A DNA stretch of 64,000 bases, from the NCBI GenBank assembly GCA_965249645.1, contig CBDFML010000009.1, positions 186,001-250,000 on the forward strand. The letters run 5' to 3'. A program made the position numbers and the translations under genes. The notes below the pieces were generated by a model, which was not told the origin of the DNA, ran no database searches, and worked only from the letters and a program-made list of their open reading frames with translations. The DNA comes from CAVOEB01 sp965249645 (GTDB lineage: Bacteria; Pseudomonadota; Alphaproteobacteria; UBA828; JAPUJA01). Positions 41,621 to 51,085 of the stretch are shown in pieces (the first letter of the stretch is position 1; each line of letters starts with the position of its first letter).

Positions 41621-42235
41621 ATGACCCTTGCCCGCTCCTCTGATCCCGACCCGCCCGATCTTGCCGCGACGAAGCGTGCGCTGCGCGCTGTGGCGCGCAA
41701 GGAGCGGAGCGCCCTTGCGCAGGCTGCCCGCGCGGCCGTGCCGGCGCAGCTTCTCGAACGGTTCGACGCTGCCCTCCAACCCAGTCCGGAGGCCGTCGTC
41801 TCGGGCTATTGGCCGTCGCGCGACGAGATCGATCCCCGCCCCCTCATGGCGGCGCTGCACCGGCGGGGTCATACCTGCGCCCTGCCGGCGATTGCCGGGG
41901 CGGCGGCACCGCTCGTCTTTCGCCGCTGGGCGCCGGGCGACGCGCTGGTGAGGGGCGCTTACGATATTCCCGTGCCGCCGGACCCTGCGTCCGAGGTCAC
42001 GCCCGGGGTGCTGCTCGTCCCGCTGCTCGCCTTTGATCGCTCGGGCGCCCGGCTGGGTTACGGCGGCGGTTTTTACGACCGCACCCTCGAAGCATTGCGG
42101 GCAGCGGGCCCGTTGCTCGCGGTCGGTCTCGCCTACGCGGGCCAGGCGGTCGAGCGTGTGCCGAGCGACGCCGCCGACCAGCGGCTCGACTGGATCGTCA
42201 CCGAAACCGAGGCGACCCGGGCGGGCGCGTCGTGA
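41621..42235 (+). CDS. fthC: 5-formyltetrahydrofolate cyclo-ligase
   Basis: 204 residues from ATG 41621. KRALRAVARKERSAL at the start, VSGYWPSRDEIDPRPLM and the ATP/folate site LLVPLLAFDRSGARLGYGGGFYDRTLE are diagnostic. It converts 5-formyl-THF to 5,10-methenyl-THF. It lies just after 6S RNA and may be processed from the same transcript. Its stop overlaps the GTG start of ymdB. Confidence 0.93.
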   Translation: MTLARSSDPDPPDLAATKRALRAVARKERSALAQAARAAVPAQLLERFDAALQPSPEAVVSGYWPSRDEIDPRPLMAALHRRGHTCALPAIAGAAAPLVFRRWAPGDALVRGAYDIPVPPDPASEVTPGVLLVPLLAFDRSGARLGYGGGFYDRTLEALRAAGPLLAVGLAYAGQAVERVPSDAADQRLDWIVTETEATRAGAS

Positions 42236-43047
42236 GACTGCTTTATTTCGGCGACGTCTACGGCCGCTCGGGGCGTGAGACGCTGTGCGCCCGGCTGCCG
42301 GAGCTGCGCCGCGAGCTGGCGCTCGATTTCGTCGTTGCCAACGGCGAGAACACGGCCGGGGGGTTCGGCATCACAGGTAAGATTTGCGACCAGCTTTACG
42401 ATGCCGGGGTCGATGCGGTCACAACGGGCAACCACGTCTGGGACCAGAAGGGGATCGTCTCCTACATCGCGTCTGAGCCCCGCCTGCTCCGCCCCGAGAA
42501 CTATCCCGCTGACAGGCCGGGGCGGGGCGTCGGGACCTACCGCACCGAAACGGGCCGGCGGGTGGTGGTGATCCAGGTCATGGCCCGGCTCTTCATGCCG
42601 CCGCTCGATGATCCCTTCGCCGCGCTTGAGAACGCGCTCAAGGCGCACCGGCTGGGCGTCAACGCGGACGTCGTGCTGGTCGACATCCACGGCGAGGCGA
42701 CCAGCGAGAAGATGGCGCTGGCCCACACCGTCGACGGGCGGGTAACCCTCGCGGTGGGGTCGCACACCCACATCCCGACCGCCGACGCCCAGATCCTTCC
42801 CGGCGGCACCGCGTACCAGACGGACGCGGGCATGTGCGGCGACTACGATTCGGTGATCGGCGTGATCAAGCAGAATTCGATCGACCGTTTTACGAAGACC
42901 TCGCCGAGCGTCCGGCTCGAGCCCGCGCTGGGCGAGGCGACGCTGTGCGGCGTGTTCGTCGAGAGCGACGATGCGACGGGGCTTGCCCGCCATGTCGCGC
43001 CGCTTCGCCTGGGCGGGCGGCTGGCGCCGGCCTGGCCGCTGGACTGA
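42232..43047 (+). CDS. ymdB: YmdB-family metallophosphoesterase
   Basis: 271 residues from GTG 42232 (GTGA overlap with the previous stop). LYFGDVYGRSGRE, VVANGENTAGGFGIT, TTGNHVWDQKG, DIHGEATSEK and GSHTHIPTADAQILPGGTAYQTDAGMCG provide the dinuclear metal ligands. Relatives hydrolyse 2',3'-cyclic nucleotides and influence biofilm in Bacillus. The folate gene and ymdB are often paired in this class. Confidence 0.9.
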   Translation: MRLLYFGDVYGRSGRETLCARLPELRRELALDFVVANGENTAGGFGITGKICDQLYDAGVDAVTTGNHVWDQKGIVSYIASEPRLLRPENYPADRPGRGVGTYRTETGRRVVVIQVMARLFMPPLDDPFAALENALKAHRLGVNADVVLVDIHGEATSEKMALAHTVDGRVTLAVGSHTHIPTADAQILPGGTAYQTDAGMCGDYDSVIGVIKQNSIDRFTKTSPSVRLEPALGEATLCGVFVESDDATGLARHVAPLRLGGRLAPAWPLD

Positions 43048-43073
43048 TCGTTCGGAGTTCGCGCCCGCCGGGC

Positions 43074-43679
43074 TCAGTCGTTATCGACGACGCGCAGCGG
43101 CTCGACGCCGGCGGCCGCGCGCTCGGGTGTTGCGACCGCCTGAGCGTTGTGGGTGGCCGCCTCGCGCGCCTTGCGGCTGTCGTCATAGACCGCGATGGCA
43201 AGGTCCATGTCGATCTCGACCACCCGGGTAATGGCCTGGACCGTCGCGGCGAGTTGGGCGGGATCGTCCTGGTAGGTTTCCACCGCGAGCAGCACGATCT
43301 GGTTGAGCACATGGCAATAGGCGCCCATGTACCAGCGCGGCTCGAGGCCGGCGCGTTCATGGGCCTGGCCGATTCGCGTCGCCTGAGCGAAATAGCTGTC
43401 GTCGAAAGCACCGTCGAACAGGGCGAGCCAGTGGCGGCCCTGGGTGCCCGTAATGCAGTTCCGCCCCTGCTCGCTCTCGAACAGCGCACGGCACTCGGGG
43501 TAGCGCTCCACGTAGGCCTGGAAGTCGTTGACGATCTCGCCCAGGCGGGATTCGAGCACCGGGCGGAACGCGCGCAGCGTCGCACGGGTCCGCTTGTCGA
43601 TAACCCGCGGGCTGAGCCGCGCCTGCACCCGGCGCGCCTCGTAATCGACGATTTTGCGTTGCTTTAGGCCGCTTGCCAT
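43074..43679 (-). CDS. Stand-alone sensor globin (protoglobin domain)
   Basis: 201 residues from the ATG at 43679. The block IGQAHERAGLEPRWYMGAY carries the proximal heme histidine and the WY pair of globin-coupled sensors; RNCITGTQGRHWLALFDGAFDDSYF precedes it. The fold is all-helical, and no output domain (methyl-acceptor, GGDEF or kinase) follows, only a short polar tail. It may bind oxygen or NO and signal through a partner. It is convergent with ymdB and divergent from yebC. Confidence 0.8.
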   Translation of the reverse strand: MASGLKQRKIVDYEARRVQARLSPRVIDKRTRATLRAFRPVLESRLGEIVNDFQAYVERYPECRALFESEQGRNCITGTQGRHWLALFDGAFDDSYFAQATRIGQAHERAGLEPRWYMGAYCHVLNQIVLLAVETYQDDPAQLAATVQAITRVVEIDMDLAIAVYDDSRKAREAATHNAQAVATPERAAAGVEPLRVVDND

Positions 43680-43923
43680 CGTGATCCGCTCCCTCCGGGC
43701 CGAGTGTTGAACCCGCCCACTATACCGCCCCCGGCGGACAAAGCCCATCGAGTGCGGCCGCGGATTGGCCGCAGCCTCGTGCCCCATTCTCGCCACAAAC
43801 GCTAACTATAAGAAAACAACAAGAAAACCGTGCGAAAAGACGCTGGATATGGCACCTTTCGGATGCCGACCTACTACATACTGATTCTTGCTCTGTATTT
43901 ATTCCGCCGGATTCGAACGGACC

Positions 43924-44676
43924 ATGGCTGGCCATTCCCAATTCAAGAACATTATGTACCGCAAGGGTGCGCAGGACAAAAAGCGCGCCAAGGTGTTCAC
44001 CAAGCTGATCCGCGAGCTGACGGTTGCCGCGCGTTCGGGAATGCCCGACCCGGACAAGAACCCGCGCCTGCGCAACGCCGTGGTGGCGGCGCGCGCCGTC
44101 AACATGCCGAAGGACACCCTGGAGCGGGCGATCAAGCGCGGTGCGGGCGACGACGAGGGTGAGGATTATTCGGAGATCCGCTACGAAGGCTTCGGGCCCG
44201 GCGGCGTCGCACTGATCGTCGACACGCTGACCGACAACCGCAATCGCACCGCCGCCGAAGTGCGCACCGCGTTCAACAAGCATGGCGGCACCATGGGGGA
44301 ATCGGGCAGCGTGAGCTTCCTGTTCGATCGTGTCGGCTCGATCCATTACCCGCCCGATGCGGCCGGAGAAGAGCAAATGTTCGAGGCGGCGCTGGAGGCG
44401 GGGGCCGAGGATTGCGAGTCCGATGCAACCGGCCATCAGATCACCTGTGCGCCGGATGATTTTTCCGACGTGCGCGACGCCCTCGAGACGCGTTTCGGCG
44501 CACCGGAAAACCCTGGCCTGACCTGGCGGCCCCAGACCACCGTCGCGGTCGACGACGAGGACAAAGGGGGTGTGCTGCTGCGCCTGATCGAGGCGCTCGA
44601 CGACAACGACGATGTCCAGCAGGTGTCGGCCAACTTCGAGATGGCGGACGACCTTATCGACCGGCTGACGGCCTAG
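43924..44676 (+). CDS. yebC: YebC/PmpR-family regulator
   Basis: 250 residues from ATG 43924 (MAGHSQFKNIMYRKGAQDKKRAKVFTKLIREL). KDTLERAIKRG and YEGFGPGGVALIVDTLTDNRNRTA are the family signatures. Members act as DNA-binding regulators or, in recent work, as translation factors at proline-rich stretches. It lies immediately upstream of ruvC, a conserved arrangement. Confidence 0.95.
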   Translation: MAGHSQFKNIMYRKGAQDKKRAKVFTKLIRELTVAARSGMPDPDKNPRLRNAVVAARAVNMPKDTLERAIKRGAGDDEGEDYSEIRYEGFGPGGVALIVDTLTDNRNRTAAEVRTAFNKHGGTMGESGSVSFLFDRVGSIHYPPDAAGEEQMFEAALEAGAEDCESDATGHQITCAPDDFSDVRDALETRFGAPENPGLTWRPQTTVAVDDEDKGGVLLRLIEALDDNDDVQQVSANFEMADDLIDRLTA

Positions 44677-44691
44677 GGGCGGACGCGGGCC

Positions 44692-45207
44692 ATGCGACTT
44701 CTCGGCGTCGATCCCGGCCTGCGAATCACCGGATGGGGTGTCATCGACGTGGTCGACCAACATCTCTCCTTTGTCGCGTGCGGCACCGTAAAGACGGACG
44801 CGGCGCAGGATCTCGCATCCCGGCTGGTTCAGCTCCACGACGGAATCGCGGCGGCCATCGCCCGGTTTAAGCCGGACGGCGCGGCGGTCGAGGAAACCTT
44901 CGTCAACCGCAACCCGGCCTCGACCCTCAAGCTGGGCCAGGCGCGTGGCGTGGCGTTGCTGGTGCCGGCGCTGGCCGGTCTCGAGGTGTCCGAATACGCC
45001 GCCAACCTGATCAAGAAATCCGTCGTCGGCACCGGCCACGCGACGAAGGATCAGGTCGCCATGATGGTGCGCACGCTGCTGCCGGGGTGCGCGGCCAAAA
45101 GCCCGGACGCGGTGGACGCTCTCGCGGTCGCAATCTGCCACGCCCATCACCGCGCCAGCGCCAATCGGCTGCAGGCGACGCGGGCGGGGGCGGAGGCCCG
45201 GCCATGA
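44692..45207 (+). CDS. ruvC: Holliday-junction resolvase RuvC
   Basis: 171 residues. LGVDPGLRITGWGV provides the first catalytic aspartate, AAVEETFVNRN a glutamate, and the C-terminal KSPDAVDALAVAICHAH the final acidic site. It cuts junctions moved by RuvAB. Its stop overlaps the ruvA ATG. Confidence 0.97.
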   Translation: MRLLGVDPGLRITGWGVIDVVDQHLSFVACGTVKTDAAQDLASRLVQLHDGIAAAIARFKPDGAAVEETFVNRNPASTLKLGQARGVALLVPALAGLEVSEYAANLIKKSVVGTGHATKDQVAMMVRTLLPGCAAKSPDAVDALAVAICHAHHRASANRLQATRAGAEARP

Positions 45208-45806
45208 TTTCCAAGCTCACAGGGATTCTCGATTCCCAGGCCGAGGACTGGGCAGTCGTCGACGTCAACGGTGTCGGCTATCTGGTGTCGTGCTCGTCGC
45301 GCACTCTGGCCGAAATGCCCCCCGTGGGCCGCAACGTGCGCGTCTTCGTCGAGACCCAGATGAGCGACGACGCGATCCGGCTTTACGGATTTATCGACGA
45401 CGAGGAACGCCGGTCGTTTCGCCTCTTGCGCACGGTTCAGGGCGTCGGCGCGCGGGTCGCTCTTGCGCTGCTCAGCGTGCTCAGCCCGGTGGCGCTCGCT
45501 CAGGCGATTGCCGCGGAGGATCGCGCAGCACTGGGCCAGGCAAGCGGGGTCGGACCGCGGCTGGCGACCCGGGTGATTGCCGAGCTCAAGGACAAGGTGG
45601 TCGCTCTGCCGGCCGGCGTTGGCGGACCGGCGGGCAACGTCGCTCCGGCCGATCCGGAGACCGCCGACGCGGTCTCGGCATTGGTCAATCTCGGTTACCG
45701 GCCTAGCGAGGCACACGGCGCGGTGGCCAGCGCGCGCCGTCAGCTCGGCCCCGACGCGGTGCTTGAATCGGTCATCCGCGAAGGACTCAAGGAGCTGACC
45801 CGGTGA
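45204..45806 (+). CDS. ruvA: Holliday-junction helicase subunit RuvA
   Basis: 200 residues from ATG 45204 (MISKLTGILDSQAEDWAVVDVNGVGYLV). The helix-hairpin-helix regions (LLRTVQGVGARVALALL and ASGVGPRLATRVIAELKDK) and the C-terminal domain that contacts RuvB are present. Start and stop overlap ruvC and ruvB by four bases each. Confidence 0.97.
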   Translation: MISKLTGILDSQAEDWAVVDVNGVGYLVSCSSRTLAEMPPVGRNVRVFVETQMSDDAIRLYGFIDDEERRSFRLLRTVQGVGARVALALLSVLSPVALAQAIAAEDRAALGQASGVGPRLATRVIAELKDKVVALPAGVGGPAGNVAPADPETADAVSALVNLGYRPSEAHGAVASARRQLGPDAVLESVIREGLKELTR

Positions 45807-46855
45807 ACGAGGACCGCGTGATCGAGTCCGGACAACGCAGCGAGGATCAGAATGAGGTCGCGCTCCGGCCTCAGACGCTCGATCATTTTGTTGGCCAGCG
45901 GCGGACCTGCGAAAACCTGCGCGTCTTCATCGAGGCGGCGCGCGGCCGGGGCGGATCGCTCGATCATGTGCTGTTGTCCGGACCGCCGGGGCTGGGCAAG
46001 ACGACGCTGGCGCAGATCATCGCGCTCGAGCTGGGGGTGGGTTTTCGCACGACCTCGGGCCCGGTAATTCAGCGCGCCGGCGATCTCGCGGCGCTGCTGA
46101 CCAATCTCAACGAGCACGACGTCCTGTTCATTGACGAGATCCACCGCCTAAATCCTGCCGTGGAAGAGGTGCTATATCCCGCGATGGAGGATTTCCAACT
46201 CGATCTGATTATCGGCGAGGGCCCGGCGGCGCGTTCGGTTCGCATCGACCTGCTGCCCTTTACCCTGATCGGCGCGACCACCCGCTCGGGCCTGATCACA
46301 ACCCCGCTGCGCGACCGCTTCGGCATCCAGGCCCGTCTCGACTTCTACCAGCCCGGTGAACTCGAACAGATCGTGCGGCGCGGCGCCGATCTGCTTGAGA
46401 TGACGCTGACCGAGGCAGGTGCGCGCGAAATTTCGCGCCGCGCGCGGGGCACGCCACGCATCGCCGGTCGCCTGCTGCGCCGGGTGCGCGATTTTGCCGC
46501 GGTGGACGGGTTGGCCGAGATCGACGTCGCCGATGCTGATTCAGCGCTTGAGCGGCTTGAGATCGATGCCGAGGGGCTCGACGCCATGGACCGCCGCTAC
46601 TTGCGCTGCATCGCCGAGCATTTTAGCGGCGGGCCCGTCGGGATCGACACCATGGCCGCGGCGCTTTCGGAACAGCGCGACACTCTCGAAGAAGTGATCG
46701 AGCCCTACCTCATCCAACAGGGACTGGTCCAGCGCACACCGCGCGGGCGGGCGCTGACCGTCGGTGGATTCCGCCATCTGGGGCTGGAGGCACCGGCGCC
46801 CCATGACGCGCAAATCGATCTGCTTACCGTGGAGGCCGTCGATGACGAGAGCTGA
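45803..46855 (+). CDS. ruvB: Holliday-junction helicase motor RuvB
   Basis: 350 residues from GTG 45803. LRPQTLDHFVGQ, Walker A GPPGLGKTT, Walker B LFIDEIHRL, sensor GATTRSGLITTPLRDRFG and the C-terminal winged helix (YLIQQGLVQRTPRGR) are intact. It drives branch migration with RuvA. Its 3' end overlaps ybgC by 14 bases. Confidence 0.97.
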   Translation: MNEDRVIESGQRSEDQNEVALRPQTLDHFVGQRRTCENLRVFIEAARGRGGSLDHVLLSGPPGLGKTTLAQIIALELGVGFRTTSGPVIQRAGDLAALLTNLNEHDVLFIDEIHRLNPAVEEVLYPAMEDFQLDLIIGEGPAARSVRIDLLPFTLIGATTRSGLITTPLRDRFGIQARLDFYQPGELEQIVRRGADLLEMTLTEAGAREISRRARGTPRIAGRLLRRVRDFAAVDGLAEIDVADADSALERLEIDAEGLDAMDRRYLRCIAEHFSGGPVGIDTMAAALSEQRDTLEEVIEPYLIQQGLVQRTPRGRALTVGGFRHLGLEAPAPHDAQIDLLTVEAVDDES

Positions 46856-47282
46856 GGCGATCGCACCGGGCGACGAGGTGCATGTGTTTCCGCTTCGGGT
46901 CTATTACGAGGACACGGACGCAGCGGGCATCGTCTATTACGCGAACTACCTCAAGTTTGCCGAGCGCTCACGCACCGAGATGCTGCGCGCGGTGGGGCTG
47001 ACCAATCCGGGCTTGCGCGCGAGCGCCGACCTCGGATTCATCGTGCGTCGCTGCCACGCGGATTTTCACGAACCTGCGCGGCTCGATGACCAGCTCGAGG
47101 TGCACACCCGCATCACGCGCCTGGGCGGCGCCTCGATCGAGGCGGAACAGCGTGTGACCCGCGCCGGCGATGAACTCGCCCGGATGGATGTGAAGGTTGC
47201 CTGCGTCAATGCCAAGGGCCGGCCCACGAGAATGTCCAGGCCGCTGCGCACGGCGCTCGCCACCTACCTGCGAACCGGCTAA
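46842..47282 (+). CDS. ybgC: Tol-Pal-associated acyl-CoA thioesterase
   Basis: 146 residues from ATG 46842. VYYEDTDAAGIVYYANYLKFAERSRTEML is the hot-dog thioesterase signature with the catalytic aspartate. It is the standard first member of the tol-pal cluster and is linked to phospholipid metabolism. Confidence 0.93.
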   Translation: MTRAEAIAPGDEVHVFPLRVYYEDTDAAGIVYYANYLKFAERSRTEMLRAVGLTNPGLRASADLGFIVRRCHADFHEPARLDDQLEVHTRITRLGGASIEAEQRVTRAGDELARMDVKVACVNAKGRPTRMSRPLRTALATYLRTG

Positions 47283-47304
47283 CCAACGAAGAGCGCAAGA
47301 CATC

Positions 47305-48036
47305 ATGGAAGAAGCAATCGTCTCCACGGTTACCAACGGTGATATGGTGTCGCCCGACTTGTCGATTTTTCGCCTGTTTATCGAGGCGGATTTCATCGTC
47401 AAGCTCGTCATGCTTATCCTGGTTTTCTGTTCGTTCTGGTGCTGGGCGATCATCTTCGAAAAGGCGTTGCGTATACGCCGCCTGGGGCGCATGGCCGAGC
47501 GTTTCGAAAAGAGCTTCTGGTCGGGCGGTTCTCTTGAGGATCTTTACGACCGGATGGGCGAACGGGCGAGCCATCCGATGGCGGTCTTGTTCGGGGCCGC
47601 GATGCGCGAATGGCGCCGCTCCTCGCCCCTGGTGGCGAGCGGCAGCGAACGCCAGATCCACGGTGTCGAAGAGCGCATCGCCCATGCTCTCGAGGTCACG
47701 CTGAACCGCGAGCAGGTCGAGCTCGAAAAGTATCTCGGCTTCCTCGCGACGGTTGGCTCGACCGCCCCCTTCATCGGCCTGTTCGGCACCGTCTGGGGCA
47801 TCATGAACAGCTTTCAGTCGATCGCCGCGAGCAACGATACCTCGCTCGCCGTCGTCGCGCCGGGCATTGCCGAGGCCTTGTTTGCCACCGCTCTCGGGCT
47901 GGTTGCCGCGATCCCGGCGGTGGTCGCCTATAACAAGCTCTCGCTGGATATCGGGCGCTATATCGAGCGGCTCGACATCTTTTCGAGCGAATTCCGCGCC
48001 CTGCTCTCGCGTCAACTCGAGGAAAAGGTGAGCTGA
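47305..48036 (+). CDS. tolQ: TolQ inner-membrane proton-channel protein
   Basis: 243 residues from ATG 47305. Three membrane helices are visible: about 24-46, and the pair around 140-160 and 170-195. GSTAPFIGLFGTVWGIMNSF and APGIAEALFATALGLVAAIPAVVAYN are the conserved channel helices. With TolR it uses proton flow to energise TolA for outer-membrane invagination. Stop overlaps the tolR start. Confidence 0.95.
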   Translation: MEEAIVSTVTNGDMVSPDLSIFRLFIEADFIVKLVMLILVFCSFWCWAIIFEKALRIRRLGRMAERFEKSFWSGGSLEDLYDRMGERASHPMAVLFGAAMREWRRSSPLVASGSERQIHGVEERIAHALEVTLNREQVELEKYLGFLATVGSTAPFIGLFGTVWGIMNSFQSIAASNDTSLAVVAPGIAEALFATALGLVAAIPAVVAYNKLSLDIGRYIERLDIFSSEFRALLSRQLEEKVS

Positions 48037-48494
48037 TGGGCGCCCAGCTCCAGGGCGGCGGCGGCGGACGCCGGCGCAGTGGCCGGGCGGCGCGTCCGGT
48101 GATGAGCGAGATCAACGTCACGCCGTTCGTCGACGTGATGCTGGTGTTGCTGATCATCTTCATGGTGACCGCGCCTTTGCTGACTGTCGGCGTGCCCGTC
48201 GACTTGCCGGACTCCGGCGCGCGAGCATTGCCCGGCGACGACGAGCCGCTTTCGGTGACGATTCAGGCGGACGGGACGGTATTTTTACAGGAAAGCGAGA
48301 TCGAAATCGACGCGTTGGTGCCGCGGCTGTTGGCGGTCACCGAGAACAATCCCGACGCGCGAATCTTCGTGCGCGGCGACAAGGCAATATTCTACGGCCG
48401 TGTGATGGAGGTGATGGGCGCGCTCAACAGCGCCGGGTTCAACAATGTCGGGCTGGTCACGACCGTGCCTCAGGGCGCAGCTCCGGCGAACTGA
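48036..48494 (+). CDS. tolR: TolR
   Basis: 152 residues. A single membrane helix (about 33-53) carries the conserved aspartate in NVTPFVDVMLVLLIIFM, followed by a periplasmic ExbD/TolR domain (VDLPDSGARALPGDDEPLSV). It is the TolQ partner and binds peptidoglycan. Confidence 0.95.
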   Translation: MGAQLQGGGGGRRRSGRAARPVMSEINVTPFVDVMLVLLIIFMVTAPLLTVGVPVDLPDSGARALPGDDEPLSVTIQADGTVFLQESEIEIDALVPRLLAVTENNPDARIFVRGDKAIFYGRVMEVMGALNSAGFNNVGLVTTVPQGAAPAN

Positions 48495-48497
48495 CGT

Positions 48498-49394
48498 ATG
48501 AGGAAGGGATGGATCATATCGGGAGTGCTTCACGCCGGAGTTATCGCCCTGGCGGTATGGGGTCTGCCCAAGCTGTGGGAGGACAGGGAGCCCGAGGAGA
48601 CACCGGTGGTGATCGACGTGGTCAGCCTCGCGGACGAGACGAACCTGCCCGAGGCGGCTGTTCCCGAGCCCGAGCCCGAGCCGGTCGAGATCGAGCCCGA
48701 ACCCGCGCCGGTGCCGACGCCGACGCCCGAGCCCGTGACGGTCGAGCCGGAACCCGAACCGGAGCCGGAGCCGGAACCGGAGCGGGTCGAGCCGGAACCG
48801 GAGCCAGAACCGGTAATCCCGGCGCAGGTAGCGGAGGTGTTGCCCGAGGCGGAGCCCGAGCCGCAACCCGAACCGGAACCCGCTCCCAAGGCGCCCGACT
48901 TCATGCCCAAGCCCGAGGCCAAGCCGAAACCGCCACCACCGCCCGATCCGTTCGCATCCCTGCTCAAGACGGTCGAAGAGGTCGAGCAGAACATCAACCA
49001 GCGCGAACCCGAAGAGCCTGTGGACGAGACGCCGCCGCCGGCCCCGGAAGAGTCGCAGGTCAACGTCTCGACGACGCCCCAGGTCACCGACGAGCCGCTT
49101 TCGATGACCGTGATCGATCTGATCCGCCAGCAGGTGGAAAGGAACTGGAGCCTGCCGGCCGGTGCCAAGGATGCCGGCGACATGACCGTGGCGCTGCGTA
49201 TCCGGTTGCGCCCCGACGGCTCGGTCATCGACGCCCAGTACGTCGAGACCGATCGGCTGAACGAAGGCTTCTACCGGGCGATGGCAGAAAGCGCCAAGCG
49301 TGCCGTGTTCAAGGCCAGCCCCCTTCAGGGCCTGCCCACGGACAAATACGACAAATGGCGCGATATTCAGTTTACGTTCCGGCCGCCGGTCTGA
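48498..49394 (+). CDS. tolA: TolA
   Basis: 298 residues. One N-terminal membrane helix (WIISGVLHAGVIALAVWGLP) is followed by a long Pro-Glu-rich domain of EPEP-type repeats (about residues 50-150) instead of the alanine-rich helix of E. coli TolA. The C-terminal TonB/TolA domain begins near residue 200. It spans the periplasm from TolQR to Pal/TolB. The repeats make the opposite strand open over 468 codons, which is a shadow. Confidence 0.9.
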   Translation: MRKGWIISGVLHAGVIALAVWGLPKLWEDREPEETPVVIDVVSLADETNLPEAAVPEPEPEPVEIEPEPAPVPTPTPEPVTVEPEPEPEPEPEPERVEPEPEPEPVIPAQVAEVLPEAEPEPQPEPEPAPKAPDFMPKPEAKPKPPPPPDPFASLLKTVEEVEQNINQREPEEPVDETPPPAPEESQVNVSTTPQVTDEPLSMTVIDLIRQQVERNWSLPAGAKDAGDMTVALRIRLRPDGSVIDAQYVETDRLNEGFYRAMAESAKRAVFKASPLQGLPTDKYDKWRDIQFTFRPPV

Positions 49395-49437
49395 TTGGCG
49401 GCCCCCGGCAATAAGACGACGTGGAGAGGACGAAGCC

Positions 49438-50784
49438 ATGACAAATCCCATCGGCGCCCCGCAGAGATGGATCTTGCTCGCAGCCATTCTGGCGCTTCTC
49501 GGAATCGCCGGTGCCGGCTCCGGTCCGGCACGCGCGCAGATCGAAATCGACATCATCCGCGGTTCGGTGGAGCCGATGCCGGTCGCGGTGACCGATTTGT
49601 ATGGCGAGCATCCGGAAGCCGCCCGGTTGGGCGCCGAGATCAGTCGCGTCGTCGCCGCCGACCTCGAGCGCTCCGGGCTGTTCAAACCCATCGATCCACG
49701 GGCGTTTATTCAGAATTCCGCACAGGTTCAAACCGGATTGCGCTTCGCCGATTGGCGGGTACTGAACGCCCAGGCTCTGGTGACCGGCAAGGCGGAATTC
49801 GGCAACGACGGGCGACTCAAGGTCGAATTTCGCCTATGGGACGTGTTCGCCGAGGAACATCTCGTCGGCATGGTTTTGGGCAGTCCGCCGGAGTTCTGGC
49901 GGCGTATCGCTCACAAGATCGCCGATGCGATCTACGAACGGCTTACCGGGGAGACGGGCTATTTCGATACGCGGATCATCTATGTCGCCGAGACCGGTGC
50001 GATCACCGAGCCGATCAAGCGCCTCGCGATCATGGACCAGGACGGCGCCAATCTGCGCTACCTGACCAACGGCGACAATCTCGTGCTTACCCCGCGTTAT
50101 TCGCCGAGCGCGCAGGAGATCACCTACTTGCTCTATCTGCACGGCCAGCCGCGGGTTTATCTCTACAACGTCGATACCGGCCAACAGGAGGTGCTGGGCA
50201 ACTTTCCGGGCATGACCTTTGCGCCGCGGTTTTCGCCCGACGGCAACAAGGTGGTCATGACCTACGCGCAAGACGGCAACTCGGAAATCTACGAGATGGA
50301 CCTGCGGACCCGCGAGATCGAGCGGTTGACCAACAATGCTGCAATCGACACCGCGCCGACCTATTCGCCCGATGCCGATTACATCACCTTCGAATCCGAT
50401 CGGGGCGGCACCCAGCAGATCTATGTCATGCGCAGCGACGGGCGCGACGTCCGGCGCATCAGCTTTGGCAACGGGCGTTACGGCACTCCGGTCTGGTCAC
50501 CGCGCGGCGACCTGATTGCGTTTACGAAGAGCCGCAAGGGGACATTCTATATCGGCGTAATGCACCCCGACGGCTCGGGCGAGCGGTTGCTTGCGGAAGG
50601 CTTCCTCGTCGAAGGGCCGAGCTGGGCGCCGAACGGCCGGGTACTGATATTTACCCGGCAGCAGGTCGTGGGGGACGGGCACCGCAACGAACTGGTATCG
50701 ATCGACCTGACGGGCTACAACCGGCGTGTGGTAGTGACCCCGACGGGGGCCTCGGACCCGGCCTGGTCGCCGGTCATCCCGTAG
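49438..50784 (+). CDS. tolB: TolB periplasmic beta-propeller
   Basis: 448 residues from ATG 49438 (GGAGAGG upstream). A signal peptide ends ARA|QIEIDI. The N-terminal domain is followed by a six-bladed propeller whose blades repeat SPDG/YSPSAQEI-type motifs (FSPDGNKVVMTYAQDGNSEIY, YSPDADYITFESDRGGTQQIY). It binds Pal and the TolA C-terminus. Confidence 0.96.
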   Translation: MTNPIGAPQRWILLAAILALLGIAGAGSGPARAQIEIDIIRGSVEPMPVAVTDLYGEHPEAARLGAEISRVVAADLERSGLFKPIDPRAFIQNSAQVQTGLRFADWRVLNAQALVTGKAEFGNDGRLKVEFRLWDVFAEEHLVGMVLGSPPEFWRRIAHKIADAIYERLTGETGYFDTRIIYVAETGAITEPIKRLAIMDQDGANLRYLTNGDNLVLTPRYSPSAQEITYLLYLHGQPRVYLYNVDTGQQEVLGNFPGMTFAPRFSPDGNKVVMTYAQDGNSEIYEMDLRTREIERLTNNAAIDTAPTYSPDADYITFESDRGGTQQIYVMRSDGRDVRRISFGNGRYGTPVWSPRGDLIAFTKSRKGTFYIGVMHPDGSGERLLAEGFLVEGPSWAPNGRVLIFTRQQVVGDGHRNELVSIDLTGYNRRVVVTPTGASDPAWSPVIP

Positions 50785-51085
50785 CCGCGGGCCCGGGGTT
50801 CGGACAAATTGAGTGCATTTTGTTGAAGATTTTGAAATGTAAAGGAAATTTCGATAGGCGCCCGCGAGCCGTCGTCGTCCCTGGCGGCGCCTGGGACCTG
50901 GCGCCCGCGAGTGTGTTAACGTGCTTGGAATATGAGCGATATCACAGTATTTTAGTGTTGACTTGGAAATATATATCGCAGATCAGCCTGTCTAACCGCG
51001 TATCATTCGAGCGAGTCGTCTCTCGGTTCAACCTGTTCTGCGAAATGACCGCAACCCATAAGACTCCGGCGGAGGGAGTATTTCT
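50785..51085 (+). other. tolB-pal intergenic region, likely pal promoter
   Basis: About 300 bp with no convincing ORF. A 12-base direct repeat GGCGCCCGCGAG occurs twice (near 50858 and 50903). An AT-rich patch, TTGACTTGGAAATATATATC, near 50958 is the best promoter candidate, but its spacing is not consensus. Confidence 0.45.

Noticed and set aside
48660..48900. Repetitive DNA in tolA considered as a CRISPR or satellite array
   Set aside because: The repeats are short in-frame codons for Pro and Glu, with no spacers or constant repeat unit. No CRISPR array was seen anywhere in the window.
48285..49691. A 468-codon minus-strand frame opposite tolA, with long Gly/Leu/Arg repeats
   Set aside because: It is the reverse of the Pro-Glu repeats of TolA; tolA itself is unmistakable by position and C-terminal domain.
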